Below, in pieces: positions 1-10,383 of a stretch of DNA of 64,000 nucleotides. Both the position numbers and the translations under genes were made by a program. Source of the stretch: Siphonodentalium dalli (Eukaryota > Mollusca > Scaphopoda > Gadilida > Siphonodentaliidae); contig CP136061.1 of the NCBI GenBank assembly GCA_032622095.1, positions 43,655,797-43,719,796 of the forward strand, in the 5' to 3' direction. Below the pieces are notes generated by a model that saw nothing but the letters and a program-made list of their open reading frames with translations, made no database searches and had not been told where the DNA came from. The stretch's first letter is position 1. Each line of letters begins with the position of its first letter.

Positions 1-2
1 AG

Positions 3-1112
3 TGGCGCCTAAATATAAACGGGAATAAATCGAAAATTATACACTTTCGAAGGCCACAAAGAAAAAGAACTGAATTCGTGTTTAATGTTTGTGGTGATGT
101 CTTCGAAATCGTCTCATGTTATAAATATCTCGGTGTTTTATTCGATGAGCACACTACTTTCAAGGCTAACGCCGAAAATCTTAGAATGTCCGGGGGTCGC
201 GCACTCGGTTCTGTTATATCAAAAATTCATAACTATAAAGATATAGGTATAGAAACTTTCACCAGATTGTATTCTTCTTGTGTAATCCCTATTACTGACT
301 ATTGTAGTGAGGTCTGGGGGTTTGGCCAATTTCATCAGATCAACACAGTTCAACACCACGCCTTGAGATATTTCCTTGGAGTGGGTCGCTTGACACATCT
401 ACCAGCTCTCATAGGGGACGTTGGTTGGAAGGCCCCATATTGTCGACGTTGGTTGACAATGCTTAAATTCTGGAATCGTCTTATCTCTCTACCTGCCGAT
501 AGGTTACCCAAACGAATTTTGTTATGGGAATTACTTTCAGATAAAAAGGACTCATGGGTCTCAAATATTCATTCTATCCTCGATAAATTGAATCTTCTTG
601 TATATTATGACAATCGACAGATATGTGATATCGATCTATGTAGCTCAAAGCTTGATGTGTATTTCCATGCCTCGTGGTTGGCTGATGTCAGGAGATTGCC
701 TAAATTGAGAACCTACAATATTTTCAAATGTGTTTACAAATTGGAATCCTATGTGAATAGTACTTTAAGTAAATCTGAACGCTCAATCTTTGCTCAATTC
801 AGATGTGGCGTGTTACCACTAGCCATTGAAACTGGTCGATATACAAATACAAGCGTAGATGAACGATATTGCATCGTATGCAATTCGGGTGATGTTGAAG
901 ATGAAATGTATTTTGTATTCAAATGTCCAGCATACTCTAAATTGCGAAACGAGTTTATGTGTACAGTTAAACGCGCTTATGGTCGCATACATAACTTTAC
1001 TGAAAATCAACTTCTGATTATCATTGTTGACAGACTTCACATCCCTTTTGGCAAATACCTGTTTAAATGTTACAAAGTCAGACAACAAGTTTTGTCAAAA
1101 AAGAGTGGATGA
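3..1112 (+). CDS. Non-LTR retrotransposon reverse transcriptase, C-terminal part (5' end outside window)
   Basis: The reading frame is open from the first bases of the window to the stop at 1110-1112, giving 369 residues, so the protein is cut by the window edge. A GTG at codon 78 is not the start: residues before it already read as element protein (NGNKSKIIHFRRP), the segment that normally precedes the last palm/thumb motif. Visible landmarks are YKYLGVLF about 40 residues in, ITDYCSEVWGF (the common P-x-x-x-Y-x-x-x-W-G thumb-region signature), RYFLGV, LFAQFRCG-like FAQFRCGVLPL, and a closing Cys motif CIVCN with a later CPAYSKLR. This order is typical of Jockey/CR1-like elements of molluscs and annelids. 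The protein would reverse-transcribe its own RNA at a nicked genomic target. The catalytic FADD box and any endonuclease lie upstream and are not seen. No frameshift or internal stop is present, so this copy may be young. Family-level naming is from recall. Confidence 0.88.
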   Translation, partial: WRLNINGNKSKIIHFRRPQRKRTEFVFNVCGDVFEIVSCYKYLGVLFDEHTTFKANAENLRMSGGRALGSVISKIHNYKDIGIETFTRLYSSCVIPITDYCSEVWGFGQFHQINTVQHHALRYFLGVGRLTHLPALIGDVGWKAPYCRRWLTMLKFWNRLISLPADRLPKRILLWELLSDKKDSWVSNIHSILDKLNLLVYYDNRQICDIDLCSSKLDVYFHASWLADVRRLPKLRTYNIFKCVYKLESYVNSTLSKSERSIFAQFRCGVLPLAIETGRYTNTSVDERYCIVCNSGDVEDEMYFVFKCPAYSKLRNEFMCTVKRAYGRIHNFTENQLLIIIVDRLHIPFGKYLFKCYKVRQQVLSKKSG

Positions 1113-1310
1113 TTTCCACTCTAGCTGCGCAATCAGCATAGACAAATATTCCATCCTCATAGTGACATATAGGCCTCGATGGCCGGGTGTTATATTGAAA
1201 TGTTATATATATACTTATATTCTATCACCTGTATGTGATGAATTTATTATATGCTTGTAACACATGTCACTTTAATAAATGATTATTCTATTCTATTCTA
1301 TTCTATATAT
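1113..1310 (+). mobile_element. 3' UTR and (TTCTA)n tail of the retrotransposon
   Basis: After the stop codon there is a short UTR with a small GGCC-stem hairpin (around 1170-1185), an AATAAA at 1274-1279 and a tail of TTCTA units from about 1284. Microsatellite tails mark the 3' end of CR1/Jockey-like elements. The stretch starting GTGACATATAGGCC at 1162 reappears in diverged form at 55113-55190, so both are ends of related elements. Confidence 0.75.
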
Positions 1311-1337
1311 AGATACTTCACAGAAGATGAGGCATAA

Positions 1338-1432
1338 GCAGAATGAGGTCCACATTGGACGAATTTGGTGAAGCTTGCCCGCCTTGCAGGATAGCGTCAC
1401 TATAAATTCACCATCTGATGACCTCATTCTGC
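1338..1432. repeat. Short inverted repeat (13-bp arms)
   Basis: GCAGAATGAGGTC at 1338-1350 is matched by its exact reverse complement at 1420-1432. GGTGAA follows inside each arm at different spacing, so the arms may once have been longer. It could be the end pair of a tiny decayed MITE; no target duplication was identified. Confidence 0.5.
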
Positions 1433-1547
1433 AAATGACAGACACACTATTTGTAGGCTTGGACAGCATTCACGGGGGCAATTATAAATCCAGAGTTCGG
1501 CATCTCCGACAGGCCCTATAGCAACACTTCATCAGGAGATCTTTATT

Positions 1548-1765
1548 CACGTACAGTTATAATGTAAGAGCGTTAACAGTATTGTCAGCACGCCCACTTG
1601 TCCCCAAACAGAACAGTAGTCAATGGTGTGAGCCAAATGGGATGCATCGCTTCCGACAATTTATCAGAGTTGTGGTGTGCAATTTTATCGTCTTAGGACT
1701 CTCGTTATAGGACAATCGGATCAAGGAAATGACCCCCCCCCCCCCACCACACACACACAATCGAT
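1548..1765 (+). repeat. Diverged direct repeat (partner at 3955-4145), with poly-C/CA tract
   Basis: The block from TTATAATGTAAGA through GGATCAAGGAAAT aligns by eye with 3955-4145 at perhaps two thirds identity: shared pieces include ATCAGAGTTGT, CTCTCRTTA, ATCAAGGAAAT and GATACGGGAATC. A C(15)-like run followed by a short CA run lies at about 1729-1760 and is absent from the partner. No coding potential is evident. It looks like an old dispersed element in two copies. Confidence 0.5.
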
Positions 1766-1976
1766 ACGGGAATCCCTGTCCATTTTACACTCAAGTTGTC
1801 TTTAGTTGGAAACTGTCCAATCATAATAGGTTTCAGATTTGAATCGGTCAGCAATTGAAAACTTGGGAGTACCAGCTGGAAACTGGTAACTCGAGGGCGG
1901 CGCGCATACAATATTCCACAATCGGGAATTTGCTCTAGTTCGAAGTGGAGTGTGCAGTTTTCCGGGAATTCGAGGT

Positions 1977-2336
1977 TTAACCCTTTACCCAACAAAACGG
2001 CCAAAACCGGCCAAATAAAGCTTCAACAGCCTAAAATATCTTCGGTCTGTCTCAATAGAACCATACAAATATGGATATCATTGGAACCGGCTCCTTGACC
2101 ACATTGTGATAGTTACAGTTATGCCCTGTGCCAATGCATTATCTTATATATGCGAGTCGACCATAGGTCGCCTCGCATATATAAGAGAATGCATTGGCCT
2201 TACATTCTTTAACAATTTTATAATTTTTAATGTCTTAAGCCAATGCATTCTCTTATATATGCGAGGCGACCTATGGTCGACTCGCATATATAAGAGAATG
2301 CATTGGCACAGGGCCCTTCTGTTGGGTAAAGGGTTA
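1977..2336 (+). mobile_element. TTAA-flanked MITE, copy A, with two internal 69-bp palindromes
   Basis: The element is bounded by TTAA and has inverted ends CCCTTTACCCAACA at 1981 and the reverse complement ending at 2332. TTAA targets are used by piggyBac-like and some other DNA transposons; no transposase is encoded, so it is non-autonomous. Inside are two long palindromes, 2130-2198 and 2239-2307, each starting GCCAATGCATT and ending AATGCATTGGC around a GTCGACC..GGTCGCC centre. The second palindrome is the reverse complement of the first. Copies B-D lie at 3195, 33543 (inverted) and 46752, with a diverged copy at 53490. Confidence 0.85.
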
Positions 2337-2715
2337 ACCCTTTCCATACTAAAATAAGATGACGTGACCTGAATGATAACACCATTATAGACTCATTAGT
2401 ATATAATGCACACATGATTTCGGCCTTTTGTGAAGCCCTTATCAAGTGAAATCAGGTAAGGCAAGGTTCAGACATCGCGTCTAGAGATGGTTGAGATTGA
2501 GTAACGAGTAAGGTGTTATCGTGAATGACGACATGGTTGTCACAGAGAAATGGACTATTTCGTCACTATCGCATAATCTAAAGGGTATTTTCTGAAGCAC
2601 GAAATGGCAGCTTCATTGGAATACTTTTGTTCTGCATTTTAATATGAAAATTTGAATATGAACACGTTATTTCTAACATCTAATTCTATTATCTAAGATG
2701 CAGAGAATTATTATG
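2337..2715. repeat. Diverged repeat block, inverted partner at 4435-4830
   Basis: The stretch from the CGTCTAGAGATGG region (about 2480) through TTTAGATTATGCGAT-like sequence and TTTTGTTCTGCAT (about 2640) matches the reverse complement of 4435-4640. Similarity continues weakly to GTTATTTCTA before the next element. No open frame of interest. It is read as one arm of an old inverted duplication or of a larger decayed transposon. Confidence 0.55.
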
Positions 2716-2978
2716 ATTGGGGCTACTTACACCCCGAATTATTATCTGAACATTTCCCTGCAGTAAATATGACGGACCCCTTCGGTACTTTGTATTACCT
2801 ATCCTCTGCTACTTAGTTTTCTTGAAAACCCATCCAAATGTATATTATACCATTCCAATGTATACTTTTATAACATATTACTTTTGTAACATACATCTTA
2901 TTTCTAACATATATGTGTTTCGACCATGTACAATGTAATGCAATTTGAACATGCGTTCGGGGTGTAAGTAGCCCCAAT
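2716..2978. mobile_element. Short TIR element with GGGGCTACTTACACCCCGAA ends
   Basis: A 23-bp sequence at 2716-2738 (ATT then GGGGCTACTTACACCCCGAA) is repeated as an exact reverse complement at 2956-2978. The 263-bp interval has no coding frame, so it is a MITE-sized element. Its interior (about 2743-2885) belongs to a family also seen at 3695-3870, 41515-41640 and 58515-58680. A degraded version of the end motif occurs at about 4757-4783. Confidence 0.6.
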
Positions 2979-3194
2979 TGACATTTCATCGGTTAACGCG
3001 AATAAAATATCGCATTGGTAAAGTATTGGTAAAGTATTGGCATGAATAGAGAGAATCTGCAGTTTACTCCATTACCATGTTGACACAAACTGCTCCCTTC
3101 TCAAACGCCTTGTGGATTTCACCTCCGTGCTCCATCATCTCTAGACGTGATGTCTGAGCCTTTTTCCAATTATGCGACCGATAAATCTTACAAC
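2979..3194 (+). repeat. Diverged direct repeat (partner about 4170-4330)
   Basis: ATTACCATGTTGACACAAA followed by AAACGCCTTGTGGATTTCAC and later ATGCGACCGATAAATC is shared with 4183-4325. MITE copy B begins directly after this block, so the insertion is younger than the duplication. Confidence 0.55.
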
Positions 3195-3587
3195 TTAACC
3201 CTTTACCCAACAAAACGGCCAAAACCGGCCAAATAAAGCTTCAACAGCCTAAAATATCTTCGGTCTGTCTCAATAGAACCATACAAATATGGATATCATT
3301 GGAACCGGCTCCTTGACCACATTGTGATAGTTACAGTTATGCCCTGTGCCAATGCATTCTCTTATATATGCGAGTCGACCATAGGTCGCCTCGCATATAT
3401 AAGAGAATGCATTGGCCTAAAAAAATCTTTTTTTAACACTTTTTACCATTTTTTCTTACATTCTTTAACAATTTTATAATTTTTAATGTGTTAAGCCAAT
3501 GCATTCTCTTATATAGCGAGGCGACCTATGGTCGACTCGCATATATAAGAGAATGCATTGGCACAGGGCCCTTCTGTTAAGGGTTAA
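3195..3587 (+). mobile_element. TTAA-flanked MITE, copy B
   Basis: Same design as copy A: TTAACCCTTTACCCAACA at the left, the two GCCAATGCATT palindromes, and TTAA at the right. It differs in having extra T-rich spacer between the palindromes (about 3419-3460), a 2-bp loss in the second palindrome's left arm, and a right end shortened to CTGTTAAGGGTTAA. Inserted in the older repeat cluster. Confidence 0.83.
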
Positions 3588-4434
3588 TCAAGACTCATAC
3601 GACTACACATATATATCATCATATACTAAAATAATCATTCACGATTAGTTATCCCGAAGGAAATGTTAAGATAATAAGTTCAACAGACGAACTTAAAATC
3701 TGAACATTTTCCTGCAATAAATAGGACGGACTCCTTCAGTACTTTGTATTATATACATGTCGTCTGCTACTTGGTTTTCCTGAAACCCCCTTCAAATGTA
3801 TATTATACCATTCCAATGTATGATTTTATAACTGAATGGGAAAATCCATATAGTATAGAAAGGGTTAGTATATATCCTCAAACAAATACCATCTAGGTAC
3901 AGCCAAACTTCCTTATCACCCTTGATGACATGCATTAGATTTGTATTCACGGAGTTGTAATGTAAGATAAGTCTGGTCATCACGCCTACTGGTCTCCAAT
4001 AGAACAGTCACCCTTGCTGTGAGCGAAATGGGAAGTCTCGTTCTCGACAATTGATCAGAGTTGTTGTGGGTAATTGTATCGTATATAAGCTCTCATTACG
4101 GAAACGCGATCAAGGAAATTGAGCCCTCGCGATACGGGAATCGCGCGGCGAAATGGAACTATATCTCCCAACTGGAAGATTTACTGCATTACCATGTTGA
4201 CACAAATTGGTCCCTCATTAAACGCCTTGTGGATTTCACTTTCGTGCTCTTGAATATGTGAGATTACAATGAATAGGAATGTCTCTGCCATGTACAATGT
4301 AATCCAATATGCGACCGATAAATCAAATATCGAGCATTCTTGAGATACGTGGTCCGCTTCAGATCATCTTGATTATCTGACAATTTTGCCTTTCGGTTTC
4401 GAGCCTTAATAGACTTTCAGTTTCAAGTATTTGT
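3588..4434 (+). repeat. Cluster of diverged dispersed repeats, no gene
   Basis: 3695-3870 is a copy of the family that contains CTGAACATTTTCCTGC, ACTTTGTATTATATACATG and CATTCCAATGTAT (other copies 2743-2885, 41515-41640, 58515-58680). 3955-4145 pairs with 1548-1765, and 4170-4330 with 3040-3190. The order of blocks partly repeats that of 1.5-3.2 kb, which suggests two diverged copies of one larger element. The open frames here are short and lack recognisable protein motifs. Confidence 0.5.
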
Positions 4435-4830
4435 CTCGAGTTGGCATAAAATCGATGCAGAACAAAAGTAGCCCAATGAAACTGCTATTTCGTGCTTCAG
4501 AAAGAACCCTTTAGATTATGAGATAGTGCCGACATAGTTCATGTGTTTTCTCTGTGACAAATGTATGGCCATTCATGATAACGCCGTACTCGTTACCATA
4601 TCTCCATCATCTCTAGACGTGAGGTCTGAGACTTTTTCTTGTTGCGTTTCAGTCACTAAGATACAAAACACGTTATCTTCATGCCTATAACTTTCAAATG
4701 AGTAGTTGCCATTGTCGCGCTATTTGGTTTGATTAGCATTAACCGATGCAATGTCAATTGAGGCCACTTAAGCCCCAATATGTTATGTAAATGCATGTAT
4801 GCTAGAAATAACAAGTTAAATGTGTACGAA
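4435..4830 (-). repeat. Inverted copy of the 2460-2735 block
   Basis: Read on the minus strand it shows CTAGAGATGATGGAGA, GTCACAGAGAAA, CATAATCTAAAGGGT, TTTTGTTCTGCATC and a degraded GGGGCTTAAGTGGCC, in the same order as 2460-2735 on the plus strand. No gene. Confidence 0.55.
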
Positions 4831-5084
4831 CGTGGAATTCTAAATTCCAACAATAAGGGTTCGTTCACACGCTGGCAAATTTACATAGTTATTTTTCAGG
4901 CAATTTGTCGTTTAGGGCTGTAGTGTGCTAGGTTATAAACGACGAACATCTTATAACATACACATGCGCCATAGTTTACTACATGCACATTACTATTACT
5001 ATTACTAAAACCTTGTTGTTATACAATTTACACTTTCCTGAACTGAGGTGAATCAATCGTGCAATAGCTTGTGTCATTACATAG

Positions 5085-5190
5085 ATTTGATGAGAAATAA
5101 AATAATATTTTTCTTTAAAGTTTTTACACTTTATGTATTATGATAATTGTGATTTGCCATGAAATAAAGATATTCTGATTCTGATCGAAG
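5085..5190 (+). mobile_element. Possible 3' end of a CR1/L2-like retroelement
   Basis: The sequence ends TGAAATAAAGATATTCTGAT followed by a second TCTGAT. An AATAAA-like signal plus a short ATTCTG-type tail is the usual 3' terminus of CR1/L2-like elements. No upstream coding remnant is recognisable (4830-5085 shows nothing else), so this is a short 5'-truncated copy at best. Confidence 0.4.
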
Positions 5191-5325
5191 ACACACATTC
5201 TGTAATTCACAATCAGTATAGTCATGTTGTTTGTAGTCCAATCATAAATTGCATGTCGCGCTATACCATATCATGGCTGTAGTTAAGTTAACCTCTACAA
5301 AATAAAGTCGCTGGTATATGGCTGC

Positions 5326-5982
5326 GGACACACGTAACACAGCAGCGATGGCATAGTAGGTGTGACAATTTATTATGGTGGAGTTTGGTGACAATTGGTC
5401 ATCATAATTAATATGCCATAGCAATCCATGTCAGCCTCTGCAAATTCGCACAATGAGTCTACCAAGCTCTACCAGCGACGGTTGATCTCTCAAGGATGTA
5501 TCAACCTGGATGTCTTGTCGCTGTTGATCTTTATTCAACACGCAGTGTTATATTTTGCATGCTAACACACAAGTCCACTTGATAACTTAACGCATAACCC
5601 ATCTCTGTCAACAGCCATGATTCTTCTTACTAATGAAATTAATATAAGTAGATAAACATGCATGCATGCATTGAGATCATATAAAAAAAACGTACCACAT
5701 GCATGATATCTGAGTCAATGAGGAATTGCCACCAGGCCACGGTCAAACACAATTCTGGACGATCTATCGTGCAACTATATATATAACGTAGCGAATACAA
5801 TTTAGCAAAACGTAATGAGTAGAGATCAACCTTGGTGAAACGCAATGGGTTAATTGGTCCAGTCTACTCATTGTGCGGAAAATCAGCGGGCGACATGGTT
5901 AGCTATGGCAAAGAATTATGACGGACCAATTGTCACCAAACTCCACACCTACTGTGCCATCGCTACTGTGGTACGTGTGTCC
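5326..5982. mobile_element. Inverted-repeat element, ~160-bp arms, no ORF
   Basis: The arm 5326-5490 (GGACACACGTAACACAGCAG, then GAGTTTGGTGACAATTGGTC, GCACAATGAGT and GGTTGATCTCT) reappears reverse-complemented at 5815-5982. The left arm has a small extra insert near 5370. No protein is encoded between the arms. It is a foldback or MITE-like element of about 657 bp; no target duplication was found. Confidence 0.6.
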
Positions 5983-6132
5983 GAGTCAATTAGATCAATC
6001 TGGTGAGTACCACTGCATCGGACCTGTCAAAACCTACCGCTCAAACGACGAGATCGTCCTGTTCGTCCGGCGCCTATAGTTTCCTAGCTATAGATAAGAT
6101 AAAACATGATAATATAAATGGGATTCATTCAC

Positions 6133-6190
6133 GTATTGTGTGGATTGCCGTGGCCAATGACGGCCGTCTACCCGGCACCCCTGAATGTGG
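6133..6190 (-). repeat. Copy of a GGCC-hairpin repeat (partner 27496-27560)
   Basis: On the minus strand it reads GGTGCCGGGTAGACGGCCGT, then GGCCACG and TCCACACAATA, matching plus-strand 27500-27560. The GGCC..GGCC stem resembles hairpins near the 3' end of non-LTR elements. Confidence 0.6.
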
Positions 6191-6199
6191 CCGAATTTA

Positions 6200-7320
6200 G
6201 TCAATAATGGTTGTTTATTAATTTAACTATTTCACTTTAATTTTCAGATTGAATTTTATATATTTAAATTTGAATTTAAATAAGATTCCAGTGAATAAAC
6301 AAATATATGTAAAATGCATGGATACAAATGGATACGGAACGGTCAGTTTTGGAGTATGTTTTGACTGAATATATTAAGGGAAATTAATAAGAATTTGCTC
6401 ACACTGGAGGAAATCCGCTTAGCAGACCTTCAGGCAATTCGCCACAGAGGGATATCACATGTAACAATATAAATGATGTACTTTAATAATGAGATGCTTA
6501 ACATTTGAAGGTGTGTGAATAATCTAGTCCTGTAATTGCCAACTATTGTCAGGTAAATTCGCCAGTATGTGAACAAACTCTAACCCGCTAATAATTATAC
6601 TAACTATAGTGTATGTTTAATAATTGACGCAGTATGTATCATAATCCTCAACATTACAGAGTGGCCGACTATATGTTTTATTTCGCCCAAAGGGAGATTA
6701 TAACTTGGGAAAGTTGGATTTCACTGTGTCAACAGATTTCACACGTGTATCTTGGTTTACAAATATGAGTAAATGTTAGCCCGAAATTACCATTGCTTTT
6801 CTTTGTTATCATATGGAATCGTATTAAACCAGCTCCGAATCGGATCAAACCAGCCCAATATATATTGACATGTGTCAATGGTACAACGATATACCGAGAA
6901 CAATCAGCAACAAGAAATAAAGATGCATGCATCAGATCGCCCATGAATAATTTACAAAGAATTACTTTTGAAATCTGATACAATCTATGATGTATTAAAT
7001 AACGTGTTCTACTAAAGTACACGATATATACTATACATGTTGACTATATATATCTCTCTTATAAAAGGGTAATGTGCAATTATTAATTTTATACTTGTTC
7101 TTGGTAACCACTTAATGAGTATTTTAAATGAAGTTTGTGACGTGAAATGAAGTAAAAATCGATACGATATTTTGTACATGGACGGAAACTTTGTTGTGGC
7201 GTATTTACGATGAGAAGAAGCAAATAGTTAATTACAAGTAGAATAATTAATATTATTATTTGACATTTCGTAACGTAAATAGGTTTATAAAAATGTTAAT
7301 TAAAAGATTAAACTCAATAC
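6200..7320. other. AT-rich non-coding stretch
   Basis: Only short open frames without protein motifs. A small tandem pair built on CGTATTAAACCAGCTCC / CGGATCAAACCAGCCC is at 6829-6858. Nothing else supported. Confidence 0.6.
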
Positions 7321-7321
7321 C

Positions 7322-7960
7322 ATATGCGTGTGTTCATGGGTGTCACACGTAGTGACGCAGCGACAGGGGTTGGGGTGTACGTACTTAAATTGTATGGGAC
7401 ACTATCGGGTCTATTTGAAAATTTCATGTGCATGTTTTCACGTCTGGTCATCACATGTGGGGACGCGGCGACAGGTGATTGAGGTGCACGTAAGTACTTT
7501 TTTTCTAATATTGATTGTGACACTGTCGGTCTGTTTGACAATTTCATATGCATGTTCTCACGACTGGTTAGATGTAGGGACGCGGCGACATGGGATTGAC
7601 GTGTACGCACCTGTATTTGAACATTTCATGTGCATGTTTGCAAATGTCACAATATGTCCTGCGTAGAGACGTTGCGACATGGGGTTAGGGTGTGCGTACT
7701 TATATTGAGTGGGACACTGTCTTGTCTATTTTATTATTTCTTGTGTATGTCATTAAGGCTGATCACATCGCCACGGAGGCGTGGCACAGGGAGTTTGGGT
7801 GTACGTATAATTATATTGCATGCAACACTGTAGGGTCGGTTTGAACATGTCAATTTCATGTGTATGTTCTCATGGCTGGTCACAGCGGCGTGTTACGAGG
7901 GGTTGGGTATACATACTTTTATTGCATTTATTTATAAGGCAGCATCTTCTGTTTGATATA
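7322..7960 (+). repeat. Degenerate satellite, ~115-125-bp unit, five to six copies
   Basis: Each unit carries in order a CATGTGCATGTT / CTCACGRCTGGT piece, GGGACGCGGCGACA, a GGKGTACGTACTT piece and TGGGACACTGTC. Units differ by many substitutions and small indels, so the array is old. The open frames over it come from the repeat, not from a gene. Confidence 0.75.
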
Positions 7961-8731
7961 TCTCAAATTGCATATGTATATTTGTGGTGACAGCTAGTTA
8001 AGCCAACGTTTCTTTTCCGAATTCCGGAAACATGAACCTCAGCATCCATCTTGGATTTTACTCTTTGCATCATTAAAGTTTTTGGGATACGTTGCAGCCC
8101 GAATCAGTCCGTCTGCATATTGGTTGTCACGATTTGAATCTATCGGCAAACCATATAGCCCACATTTATGAGCAGGTAATTATCTAATTGGACATGCACG
8201 ATCAAGCGTCATGGGTAATGTGGCCTTGTAAGCACCATGTGCTTGGTCGCGAGTGAACCAGGTATCTTGTTCTGATATATGGGTATATGGGTATATTTGA
8301 ATTTCTAATATTAAATTTATAATATTTCCCCAATGTACGTGACTTATTTTTTGTAAAATAATTCTTGGGCGATCTTCTTTTCTTGTCATAATTGTCACCG
8401 GGAATGGGCAGTGATGGCTTGCATGGAACATTCCGCCAGTCATATTTTAGATATAGATAGTAAGTTCATATGAAATGAAAGAGAGAAACTTAGCGTGCAC
8501 CTGTCGAATCTTATGTGAATCTAAGCGTAGCATAATCAACTACTTCACATGTCAAATAAATTATTTCTTATTTCTACGCAATTGACACATGCCAACTAAT
8601 TGGCATATCCACTTTAAAGAACTAGACATAAGTCTTGATTCATATTGACAGAGCACTTAATAGAGGATTTGAATAGAACATTCACGTCGCGCCATGCATT
8701 TTTTTTAGGATGCAGGCTAATGAGAGAGGGG
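7961..8731. other. No gene or repeat recognised
   Basis: Mostly unique AT-rich sequence up to the TIR tip at 8732. No motif-bearing frame on either strand. Confidence 0.5.
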
Positions 8732-8865
8732 TAGTATAGTCGTTGTGGTGATTTTGGACGGTGAACGTAGAAAAACTTGTTATAAAGCCAGTTTTGGTGT
8801 CATTTTGACCGGGAATGTTTGGACAACAATATATCCAAAATCCGCTAAAATCCGGTTTGGGGAAA
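8732..8865 (+). repeat. Left terminal inverted repeat (outer copy)
   Basis: Begins TAGTATAGTCGTTGTGGTG and ends near TTTGGGGAAA. It pairs with the reverse complement of 13653-13782; the strongest stretch is ATATCCAAAATCCGCTAAAA. Confidence 0.8.
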
Positions 8866-9411
8866 TTGTTTTACAGTCATTTGAATACAGGACGTTTCGT
8901 CATTATGCCACAAAATTTTACTTGTGTTAGCTCGCAAACCACTAAGGCGTGGCAAGTTCGCATGAATAATTGTCATATGATGACACGACAACATGACCCA
9001 CCACAGTGTAAGCCATATTTGCCCCCACCAATAAAGAGCGTCGAGTAAAATACCATACATAAAGAGCGTTTTGTGAGCGTTGAAGGAAACACCACAATAA
9101 GCCATGTGTGCGCTCCAGTGATAAAGCACGTTATCATAGAACGACATAACGCACTTCACTGCAGTTGTGCAAACCACAAGTCGCATTGTTCAGTTGTTTC
9201 TAATATATCACTTCGATTTGTATCTCTAATTGTGAAAGTTGTAAAAGTAGCTTTTTTAGGAGTCGGACAAATGTTTCCTGTTGAAAACTAACGGTGACAA
9301 CGTACGCAGGAGATTTGTTTTGGTTAATTTGATTGCTTCATTCGTTGTTCTCGTGTTCTGTTTTATTATTGCATATTTATTCTCGCTCTATTTCATTTCT
9401 CATTGTTGATA

Positions 9412-9660
9412 ATGGCCGACAATCGTACCGTCGGCGATGAGCTTAACCCAGCTGAAGACCTCTGTGTCATATGTGGTTTTGGTTTTGTTAATGATCCACC
9501 GGTAAAGGTGGGGGCAAAAGGTATTGTGACTCTCATAAGCTTTTGCGGACAACGGGGGCGACCTAATTTGAAACAATACCTCACCGCGCGCAGCCAGGTG
9601 ACGCCTGTCGACAAAGTGCTGGTGCATGCAGGTTGCCGGAGAGATTTTACCGACACATAA
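9412..9660 (+). pseudogene. Duplicated N-terminal fragment of the CXC transposase-like gene
   Basis: ATG at 9412 opens MADNRTVGDELNPAEDLCVI and the frame runs to a TAA at 9658-9660, giving 82 residues. It carries C-V-I-C-G-F-G-F near residue 18 and H-A-G-C-R-R-D-F near the end, a Cys/His arrangement that probably binds zinc. It is the same as the start of the longer copy at 10384, including the premature stop, so the stop arose before the duplication. The fragment ends at the junction with the second TIR copy and has no downstream continuation. If transcribed, it could yield a finger-only peptide; there is no evidence that it does. Confidence 0.75.
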
Positions 9661-9702
9661 AGAAAGACACAAGATAATTTGGTGGTTTCAGAAGCGAAAA
9701 GA

Positions 9703-9836
9703 TAGTATAGTCGTTGTGGTGATTTTGGACGGTGAACGTAGAAAAACTTGTTATAAAGCCAGTTTTGGTGTCATTTTGACCGGGAATGTTTGGACAACAA
9801 TATATCCAAAATCCGCTAAAATCCGGTTTGGGGAAA
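9703..9836 (+). repeat. Left terminal inverted repeat (inner copy)
   Basis: Identical by eye to 8732-8865. The duplication junction falls exactly at its first base: AGCGAAAAGA from inside the first copy is followed immediately by TAGTATAG. Confidence 0.8.
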
Positions 9837-10383
9837 TTGTTTTACAGTCATTTGAATACAGGACGTTTCGTCATTATGCCACAAAATTTTACTTGTGTTA
9901 GCTCGCAAACCACTAAGGCGTGGCAAGTTCGCATGAATAATTGTCATATGATGATACGACAACATGACCCACCACAGTGTAAGCCATATTTGCCCCCACC
10001 AATAAAGAGCGTTGTGTAAAATACCATACATAAAGAGCGTTTTGTGAGCGTTGAAGGAAAACACCACAATAAGCCATGTGTGCGCTCCAGTGATAAAGCA
10101 CGTTATCATAGAACGACATAACGCACTTCACTGCAGTTGTGCAAACCACAAGTCGCATTGTTCAGTTGTTTCTAATATATCACTTCGATTTGTATCTCTA
10201 ATTGTGAAAGTTGTAAAAGTAGCTTTTTTAGGAGTCGGACAAATGTTTCCTGTTGAAAACTAACGGTGACAACGTACGCAGGAGATTTGTTTTGGTTAAT
10301 TTGATTGCTTCATTCGTTGTTCTCGTGTTCTGTTTTATTATTGCATATTTATTCTCGCTCTATTTCATTTCTCATTGTTGATA

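Noticed and set aside
819-1088. 89-codon minus-strand frame within the reverse transcriptase
   Set aside because: Antisense shadow of a clear coding frame.
2106-2445. Short frames over MITE copy A on both strands
   Set aside because: They translate the palindromes (LLYMR / AYIRECIG pieces) and recur in every MITE copy.
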